Shown: in pieces, positions 1 through 5,133 of the stretch
Layout: every line of letters begins with the position of its first letter
Position numbering within the stretch: position 1 is the first letter of the stretch
Origin: Acidobacteriota bacterium
GTDB lineage: Bacteria > Acidobacteriota > Terriglobia > Terriglobales > Acidobacteriaceae
Assembly: GCA_021809235.1 (NCBI GenBank)
Contig: JAKBAG010000217.1
Coordinates: forward strand, 1 to 5,133
DNA length: 5,133 nt
Direction of reading: 5' to 3'
Made by a program: the position numbers and the translations under genes
Notes under the pieces: generated by a model
The model's input: only the letters and a program-made list of their open reading frames with translations
Database searches by the model: none
What the model was told of the DNA's origin: nothing

Positions 1-945
1 ACGCATCGCGGCTTCTACTATCACTTCGCCAATCTGAATACAGGCGAAAGAATCTGGGATGCGGAAGCCTCATCCGTGGATACGGCCATCCTTCTCTGCG
101 GCGTGCTCATGTGCAAGGCGCACTTTCCGGACCAGGATATCCGCAAGCTCGCGCAGGCCATCTATGATCGCGTGGACTGGTCCTGGCTCTCGGAGGACAC
201 GGCCATCCTGCCCATGGGATGGACGCCGGAGTTTGGGTTTCTGGCCAGCCGATGGGATGACTACAGCGAACTGATGATGATCTATCTGCTCGGCATGGGA
301 TCGGCCACGCATCCCCTGCATGCCGACGCATGGACCGCATGGAAGCGCACCCTCTTCGAGTACGACGGGCTGCGCTACATCGGCTCCTATGCGCCGCTGT
401 TCGTGCATCAATATTCCCAGGCATGGTTTGATTTCCGCAACAAGCGCGATCACTTTGCCGATTACTTTGAAAACTCCATTCTTGCCACCGAGGCCCACCG
501 CAGATTCTGCGTGGACATGAACACGCGCTTTCCCGACTACACCCATGCTTTATGGGGAATTACCGCCTCGGATTCCGTGCATGGCTACACTGTCTGGGGC
601 GGACCTCCGGCAACAGGCCCCATTGATGGCAGCATTGTTCCCTGCGCTGCTGCCGGCTCGCTGCCATTCCTGCCGGCAGAGACCATGCGAGTCCTGCGCA
701 CCATCTACGATCACTATCCCCAAGCCTGGTCGCAATACGGTTTTGTTGATGCCTTCAATCCGCTCACCGGCTGGTTCGATACCGACGTGGTCGGAATCGA
801 TACGGGAATCACCATGCTGATGGCGGAGAATGCCAGGACCGGCTTCGTGTGGAGTACGTTTATGCGTAATCCAGAGGCCATGCGCGGCATGCAGAAGGCG
901 GGCTTTCAGCATTACGAGCGCCCGCCTTATCGAACACCGGCATGA
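1..945 (+). CDS. PF10091 'glycoamylase'-family glycoside hydrolase (GH144-related), 5'-truncated by the window
   Basis: This is the C-terminal 314 residues of a protein read in frame 1 from the first base to TGA at 943-945; the true start lies upstream. Family-typical blocks seen, numbered from the first codon in the window: HRGFYYHF (2-9), TGERIW (14-19), E22 and D27 in the block corresponding to 'ELSTIDTA', MGWTPE (72-77), RWDDYSE (84-90), and G98-H104 (GMGSATH). Further on come the FVHQYSQAWFDFR block, a GITASDSVHGYTVWGGPP block, DGSIVP, YGFVDAFNP, and a final GIDTGITMLMAEN...GFVW segment. These match the (alpha/alpha)6-barrel PF10091/COG5368 family, which includes GH144 endo-beta-1,2-glucanases and is related to the cyclisation domain inside cyclic beta-1,2-glucan synthases. 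The acidic residues E22, D27, D86, D87 and E90 are candidates for active-site roles, but catalytic assignment is not possible by eye. The barrel appears to end naturally, with no C-terminal add-on. Lying upstream of an exporter and a beta-1,2-glucan synthase, it most likely acts on beta-1,2-glucan, probably in the periplasm, though any signal peptide is off the window. Family call is strong; substrate is inferred. Confidence 0.9.
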   Translation, partial: THRGFYYHFANLNTGERIWDAEASSVDTAILLCGVLMCKAHFPDQDIRKLAQAIYDRVDWSWLSEDTAILPMGWTPEFGFLASRWDDYSELMMIYLLGMGSATHPLHADAWTAWKRTLFEYDGLRYIGSYAPLFVHQYSQAWFDFRNKRDHFADYFENSILATEAHRRFCVDMNTRFPDYTHALWGITASDSVHGYTVWGGPPATGPIDGSIVPCAAAGSLPFLPAETMRVLRTIYDHYPQAWSQYGFVDAFNPLTGWFDTDVVGIDTGITMLMAENARTGFVWSTFMRNPEAMRGMQKAGFQHYERPPYRTPA

Positions 946-1013
946 CGCGCAAGATGACGCTACAATGAAGATATTCCGGGGAGTTAGTTCGCGCTCCCTC
1001 TTTGTTGTCCTTG

Positions 1014-1029
1014 CGCAGAGCTCTCTGCG
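1014..1029. repeat. Short GC-rich inverted repeat in the leader of the ABC gene
   Basis: CGCAGAG (1014-1020) and CTCTGCG (1023-1029) are perfect reverse complements separated by two bases. In RNA this would form a 6-bp stem with a 4-nt loop, ending 17 nt before the Shine-Dalgarno of the ABC gene. The T-richest run nearby (TTGTTTTC, 1038-1045) does not follow the stem directly, so it is a poor rho-independent terminator. It could be a weak leader hairpin, a dimeric-regulator site, or chance. It lies in the only sizeable intergenic gap (946-1055), which otherwise shows nothing convincing. Confidence 0.3.
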
Positions 1030-1045
1030 GGTTGCCATTGTTTTC

Positions 1046-1050
1046 GAGGG
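1046..1050 (+). promoter_or_regulatory. Shine-Dalgarno that fixes the ABC exporter start at 1056
   Basis: GAGGG sits 5 nt upstream of the ATG at 1056, a near-ideal placement. The same frame is open back to a TTG at 1002, which would add 18 residues, but that codon has no well-spaced ribosome binding site. The nearest purine-rich run (GGGGAG, 978-983) is 18 nt away. The ATG is therefore preferred. Confidence 0.7.
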
Positions 1051-1055
1051 AAAGC

Positions 1056-2918
1056 ATGTCGAAAAACACAGGGCAGGCCTCGGTTGATTCCAGCACACCC
1101 ATGCCTCAGGCTGCGTCTTCCGGTCGCGCCTGGGCAGAGCGCATTCAGGCGCTGCGTAACATCCCGCCTGTGCTCCGGTTCGTCTGGGAGTCCGGGCCTT
1201 CGGTCGTCTTCTGGAATATCACCATTCGTATCGTGGTTGCTTTTTTGCCCGTGGGAATCGGGATCATTGGCCGATTCATCATTGACGGCGTCAACCACAT
1301 TCGACTGCACGAACCCCTCCCCAAACACTTTTGGTGGCTGGTGGCCGCAGAGATGCTGCTCTCTGTCGCCATCGGAATTCTATTGCGCCTCGTGGATTAT
1401 TTCGACAGTCTTCTGGCAGACCGCTACACCCACCACGTCAGCGTGGAGGTGATGCGCAAGGCCGCGGCACTGGACGTCACCGTCTATGAGGACCCGGTCT
1501 TTTATGATCGGCTGGAGCGTGCGCGTGTGCAGGCAACCGATCGTCTGGCCATGATCCAGATGATGGGTCGGCTCATCCAGCAGTCGGTCACGGCCATTGC
1601 GTTTTCCGCTGTTCTGGTGCGCTACTCGCCCTTGCTGCTCGCCCTGCTCGTACTGGGCATTGTGCCGGCATTTCTTGGGGAAAGCCATTTCGCGTTTCTC
1701 TCCTACGCCAAGAATCTGCGCCAGACGCCACTGCGACGACAGATGGACTACCTGCGGCAGGTGGGAGCCAGCAAGGAAGCGGCCAAGGAGCTCAAGCTCT
1801 TCAACCTGAGCCACTACCTCACAGAGCGATTCAGCGCCATCTCGCTGCAGATTTATCACGACAACGTCGATCTCAACCGCAGGCGACTGTTCTGGGGCGG
1901 ACTGCTTGCCATCCTCGGCCAGCTGGGCTACTACGCAGCCTATGGCGTCAGCATCTATCGGACCATTCAGGGCCAATATACGGTCGGCGATCTCACGCTC
2001 ATCACAACCGCGATTCTCCAGGCGATGAGCAACATCCAGATGGTCTTTTCCACCGCTTCGGGCGTCGCAGATCAGGCGCTGTTTCTCACGGACCTGCTTG
2101 CATTCTTTGCCATGAAGCCGCGTGTGGAATCCGTCGCCAATGGTCTGCGGGTACCCAGGCCGATCCGGCGCGGATTTGAATTTCGCAATGTCTCGTTCTC
2201 CTATCCCGGCACCACGCGCAGAGTGCTCAGCGACTTCAACTTTCTACTCGCGCCCGGCGAGCGCGTGGCACTGATCGGTGAAAACGGACAAGGCAAGACA
2301 ACCATCGTCAAGCTGATCACCCGGTTGTACGATCCCACGGAAGGGGAAATTCTGCTGGATGGAGTGGATCTTCGCGCCTATGATCTGGACGATCTGCATG
2401 CCGAGATTGGCGTCATCTTTCAGGACTTCATGCGCTATGAGATGACTGCCCGGGAAAACATTGCCGTCGGTCGCGTGGAGATTCCGCACACACTCGAAGA
2501 GATTGAGGATGCCGCGGAGAAAAGCCTGGCAGCCAGCGTGGTGGCCAAGCTGCAGCATGGCTACGATCAAATGCTCGGGCGACGTTTTGAAGGCGGTGTC
2601 GATCTTTCCGGAGGGGAGTGGCAGCGGCTCGCGCTCGCTCGTGCCTATCTGCGCGACGCACAGCTTCTGATTCTCGATGAGCCCACTGCCGCGCTCGATG
2701 CCCGTAGCGAGATGGAGGTCTTTGAGCGGTTTTCCGATCTCACCTCCAACAAAATGGCACTGCTGATCTCGCATCGATTTTCCACCGTTCGCATGGCGGA
2801 TCGCATTGTCGTTCTCGAAGGCGGTCGGCTGGTCGAAGAAGGGACACATCCACAACTGATGGCTGCAGGCGGTCGTTACGCCTCCATGTTTGAGATGCAG
2901 GCAGCCAGTTATCGCTGA
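1056..2918 (+). CDS. ABC exporter, fused permease and ATPase (type IV half-transporter), candidate glucan exporter
   Basis: A complete 620-residue TMD-NBD half-transporter, of normal length for the MsbA/HlyB-type exporter class and expected to work as a homodimer in the inner membrane. After a polar ~45-residue N-terminus, hydrophobic segments lie near residues 50-77, 93-113, 173-190, 191-207, 278-300 and 310-335, consistent with six membrane helices. The intracellular loops contain FYDRLERAR (149-157) and KELKLF (244-249), blocks typical of one exporter subfamily. The ATPase domain is intact: A-loop Y383, Walker A G408-ENGQGK-T415, Q-loop Q456, signature LSGGE (517-521), Walker B LLILDE (537-542, D541 and E542), D-loop ALD (546-548) and H-loop H573, so it should be catalytically competent. 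It starts 110 nt after the hydrolase and ends 6 nt before the cyclic glucan synthase, implying co-transcription at least with the synthase. In rhizobia, export of cyclic beta-1,2-glucan is done by the ABC exporter NdvA/ChvA. This protein has the same architecture and a matching neighbour, but by eye it does not look like a close NdvA relative, so the substrate is inferred from context. A lipid, peptide or drug exporter cannot be excluded. Confidence 0.93.
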   Translation: MSKNTGQASVDSSTPMPQAASSGRAWAERIQALRNIPPVLRFVWESGPSVVFWNITIRIVVAFLPVGIGIIGRFIIDGVNHIRLHEPLPKHFWWLVAAEMLLSVAIGILLRLVDYFDSLLADRYTHHVSVEVMRKAAALDVTVYEDPVFYDRLERARVQATDRLAMIQMMGRLIQQSVTAIAFSAVLVRYSPLLLALLVLGIVPAFLGESHFAFLSYAKNLRQTPLRRQMDYLRQVGASKEAAKELKLFNLSHYLTERFSAISLQIYHDNVDLNRRRLFWGGLLAILGQLGYYAAYGVSIYRTIQGQYTVGDLTLITTAILQAMSNIQMVFSTASGVADQALFLTDLLAFFAMKPRVESVANGLRVPRPIRRGFEFRNVSFSYPGTTRRVLSDFNFLLAPGERVALIGENGQGKTTIVKLITRLYDPTEGEILLDGVDLRAYDLDDLHAEIGVIFQDFMRYEMTARENIAVGRVEIPHTLEEIEDAAEKSLAASVVAKLQHGYDQMLGRRFEGGVDLSGGEWQRLALARAYLRDAQLLILDEPTAALDARSEMEVFERFSDLTSNKMALLISHRFSTVRMADRIVVLEGGRLVEEGTHPQLMAAGGRYASMFEMQAASYR

Positions 2919-2921
2919 GGG
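2917..2921 (+). promoter_or_regulatory. Ribosome binding site of the glucan synthase, overlapping the ABC stop codon
   Basis: GAGGG uses the last two bases of the TGA stop (2916-2918) of the ABC gene and lies 3 nt before the ATG at 2925. A second in-frame ATG at 2934 lies 12 nt downstream of it. Neither spacing is ideal: 2925 is somewhat close, 2934 somewhat far. The overlap of stop codon and ribosome binding site suggests translational coupling of exporter and synthase. Confidence 0.5.
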
Positions 2922-2924
2922 ATC

Positions 2925-5133
2925 ATGCCAGAGATGAGCTCATCAACACCGGAAGAAATGCAGCGCGAACAACAGACAATCCAAAAGCTGCACGCGGCAG
3001 CACAGACAGCCTCCGGCTGGGAAGTGATTCCCTGGCCCAGCAACGCCTCATCGTTTTCAGAGCGTACCGACGCCATGCGCATCGCCATGCGCAAGCTGAA
3101 CAGGGCCTTTGTGCGCCTGCCCATCGACAGCACCCCTTCGCATCAGCCTCTTCGCGGTCAGGCAGTTGCGGAGTTGCGCAAAAGCCTGAAGCTGCTGCAT
3201 TCCGCACTCGTGGATCTACCCACCGAATCGGACAAGCTGCCAAGATTGAGCCTGCTGCAGCGGGAGGAGCCGCGGGTGGCTGGCTTGATGCAGCTCTACC
3301 TCGAGCAGGTGGAGTCTCAGTTCACACTGCCATCCCTGCTGGAATATGTGGACGCCTTTCAGACCTATGAGCCGCTGCTCTACAAGGAAATCTGGCAGCT
3401 GCCCATCTTCCTGAAGTTTGCATTGCTGGAGTCGATTCTGCACGATGCTCCCGTGCTGCTGGATGCGGCCGACTGCGAAGATGTCGCACAACGGACGCTC
3501 CACTGCCTGATGAGTCTCCGCCAGGTGGGCTGGATCGACTGGGCCTCCGTACTCGAGCCAAGAATCCTCTTCGATGCCGTTCTGAAGCAGGACCCAACCG
3601 GCACATTTGCCGAAATGGATTTTGAAAGCCGCGAGAGCTATCGTCGCAGAGTGGCATTTCTCGCAGCGTATTCCGACTTCGGCGAATCCAGAGTTGCGCA
3701 GGCCGCGCTGGAACTGGCCCGGCAGGCGAAGGCTGCGGATGACGCCGATCCTCGCACGCGCCAACGGCAACAGCATATTGGCTGCTACCTCTTTGCCGAG
3801 GGTTTTTCCATGCTGCGCACCCGCATTGGCTATCATCCGCCCATGCTCTGGCGAATGCGTGAAAGCATCCGCGCATCGGCGGATGAATTCTATGTGGGCA
3901 ATATCGTCATCCTTACCATCCTGTTCACGGCTCTGCCGCTGTTCCCTCTGGCAGGGTACGTCCACGTCTGGACCGAGCTGCTGCTTGGCCTGTTTCTGCT
4001 TGCTCTTCCTGCCTCCCAATGTGCCGTGGAGCTTGTGAATACGCTGGTCAGCGCATCGTTTGAGCCTTCTCCCCTGCCGCGTCTGGACTTTCGTGCCGCA
4101 GTGCCGGCAGAGTGCGCAACGCTGGTTGCGGTGCCAACCCTGTTGCTCAGTCCGGATCAGGTGCGGGATCTTTTCCAAACTCTTGAAGTACGCTATCTCG
4201 CCAATCGCGACGCCAATCTCCACTTTGCCCTGTTGACCGACCTGCCCGATTCCGTCAGCAAACCCAACCTGCGCGACGACCATCCGCTGGTGGAATTGGC
4301 CGTGGAGCTTGCCGATGGATTGAACCGCAAATATGCCGGAGCAGGCAAGGGAAGTTTTCTCCTGCTGCATCGTCATCGCATCTTCAATCGCAGGCAGGGT
4401 GCGTGGATGGGGTGGGAGCGCAAGCGCGGCAAGCTCATTGATCTGAACAAGCTGCTGACCGGCGAATTTGATGCCTTTCCAATCAAGGCCGGCAATCTGG
4501 ACGTCCTCCAGAACATTCGCTACGTGCTCACGCTTGACTCCGACTCCCAGCTTCCACGCGGATCAGCCGCCAGTCTCATCGGAGCCATGGCACACCCGCT
4601 CAACCGCGCCATCATCGATCCCCGGACGCGCGTCGTCAAAACCGGCTACGGCATTCTGCAGCCCCGGGTCAGCGTCACGGTACATTCGGCCATTCGCTCG
4701 CGGCTTGCCAGCATCTTCTCCGGCCAAACCGGCCTGGACATCTACACGCGCGCAGTCTCTGACACCTATCAGGATCTCTTCGGAGAAGGAATCTTTACAG
4801 GCAAGGGCATCTATGAAATTGAAACTCTGCATGCCGTGCTCAACCATCGCTTCCCGCACAATGCACTGCTCAGTCACGATCTGATTGAAGGCGCCTATGC
4901 ACGAGCCGGATTGATCACCGACGTGGAACTCATCGATGATTACCCTTCGCACTACAGTGCCTACAGCCGCCGCAAGCACCGCTGGGTGCGTGGGGACTGG
5001 CAGATTGTGCGATGGATCTTTCCCACCGTGCAGGAGGAGTCCGGACGCGTGGTCGCGAATCCCATCTCCTTCATCTCGCGCTGGAAGATTCTGGACAATC
5101 TGCGACGTTCCCTCGTCGATCCGTTTCTGTTTC
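2925..5133 (+). CDS. ndvB: Cyclic beta-1,2-glucan synthase (NdvB/ChvB family, GT84), 3'-truncated by the window
   Basis: The frame is open from ATG 2925 to the window end: 736 residues of a protein that in this family usually reaches about 2,800. Residues 1-320 are soluble and probably helical, with family blocks EEPRV (114-118), YKEIWQLPIFLKF (153-165), MDFESRESYRRRV (231-243) and HIGCYL (284-289). Two membrane segments follow near 324-345 and 350-370. Then come LPRLDF (384-389), LVAVPTLL (400-407), EVRYLANRD (421-429), RHRIFN (483-488) and WMGWERKRGK (494-503). The glycosyltransferase core has a DxD motif D538-S-D540 in LTLDSDSQLPRG, then MAHPLN, LFGEG..TGKGIY, SHDLIEG (650-656, D652) and RKHRWVRGDWQ with an (R/Q)xxRW motif at 683-687. 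These define GT84, which forms beta-1,2-glucan from UDP-glucose in the inner membrane. Known family members then cyclise the chain in a PF10091/GH189-type domain and trim it with a GH94 domain; both would lie beyond the window. The start at 2925 is favoured over 2934, but not decisively. It follows the ABC gene by 6 nt. Family assignment is very secure; completeness of the downstream domains is assumed. Confidence 0.94.
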   Translation, partial: MPEMSSSTPEEMQREQQTIQKLHAAAQTASGWEVIPWPSNASSFSERTDAMRIAMRKLNRAFVRLPIDSTPSHQPLRGQAVAELRKSLKLLHSALVDLPTESDKLPRLSLLQREEPRVAGLMQLYLEQVESQFTLPSLLEYVDAFQTYEPLLYKEIWQLPIFLKFALLESILHDAPVLLDAADCEDVAQRTLHCLMSLRQVGWIDWASVLEPRILFDAVLKQDPTGTFAEMDFESRESYRRRVAFLAAYSDFGESRVAQAALELARQAKAADDADPRTRQRQQHIGCYLFAEGFSMLRTRIGYHPPMLWRMRESIRASADEFYVGNIVILTILFTALPLFPLAGYVHVWTELLLGLFLLALPASQCAVELVNTLVSASFEPSPLPRLDFRAAVPAECATLVAVPTLLLSPDQVRDLFQTLEVRYLANRDANLHFALLTDLPDSVSKPNLRDDHPLVELAVELADGLNRKYAGAGKGSFLLLHRHRIFNRRQGAWMGWERKRGKLIDLNKLLTGEFDAFPIKAGNLDVLQNIRYVLTLDSDSQLPRGSAASLIGAMAHPLNRAIIDPRTRVVKTGYGILQPRVSVTVHSAIRSRLASIFSGQTGLDIYTRAVSDTYQDLFGEGIFTGKGIYEIETLHAVLNHRFPHNALLSHDLIEGAYARAGLITDVELIDDYPSHYSAYSRRKHRWVRGDWQIVRWIFPTVQEESGRVVANPISFISRWKILDNLRRSLVDPFLF

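Noticed and set aside
961..966. TACAAT as a sigma-70 -10 box for the ABC and synthase genes
   Set aside because: No TTGACA-like hexamer lies 16-18 bp upstream, so it is too weak to list as a promoter; it is mentioned only as part of the leader observation.
1014..1045. Rho-independent terminator after the hydrolase
   Set aside because: The stem is short and the T-rich stretch begins about 9 nt after it and is interrupted, so it does not have terminator form.
1002..1055. TTG-initiated 18-residue extension of the ABC exporter
   Set aside because: There is no well-spaced ribosome binding site for the TTG, whereas ATG 1056 has GAGGG at 5 nt. The extension also overlaps the inverted repeat and adds nothing recognisable.
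965..1087. Small + strand open frame starting at ATG 965 in the leader (40 codons)
   Set aside because: It has no Shine-Dalgarno, runs out of frame into the ABC gene, and its translation shows no recognisable feature.
1380..1976. Minus-strand open frame of 198 codons inside the ABC gene, and a similar one at 2244-2855
   Set aside because: Both lie wholly opposite conserved transmembrane and ATPase coding sequence, and neither translation resembles a known family.
3216..4376. Long minus-strand open frame of 386 codons opposite the glucan synthase
   Set aside because: The + strand here carries unmistakable GT84-family motifs. The antisense translation is rich in Q, H and G with no recognisable domain, as expected for a codon-bias shadow.

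Overview
The window looks like a stretch of a free-living Gram-negative chromosome with fairly high G+C. All genes are on the + strand and tightly packed, and no mobile-element, RNA-gene or CRISPR signature is visible. The mix of protein families (a stand-alone PF10091 'glycoamylase' protein, a TMD-NBD half-size exporter and a cyclic beta-1,2-glucan synthase) and their wording would suit an Acidobacteriota genome such as Acidobacteriaceae/Terriglobia. That taxonomic guess is inference from protein style only.

Layout: (1) 1-945 is the C-terminal 314 residues of a PF10091/GH144-related glycoside hydrolase whose start lies upstream of the window. (2) 946-1055 is a 110-bp gap with a short GC-rich inverted repeat and a good Shine-Dalgarno. 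(3) 1056-2918 is a complete 620-residue ABC exporter with every canonical nucleotide-binding motif. (4) After only 6 nt, 2925 to the window end is the N-terminal 736 residues of a very large cyclic beta-1,2-glucan synthase (NdvB/ChvB family), covering its soluble N-terminal region, the first membrane segments and most of the GT84 glycosyltransferase domain. The downstream cyclisation and GH94 parts are off the window.

Read together, the three genes form a plausible beta-1,2-glucan module. The synthase would polymerise and cyclise UDP-glucose at the inner membrane, the ABC protein is placed to export the product, and the glycosidase-like protein could trim, recycle or rearrange beta-1,2-glucan. 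Synthase family membership is well supported by motifs. The glucan-export role of the ABC protein and the substrate of the hydrolase are inferred from gene order and family relationships.
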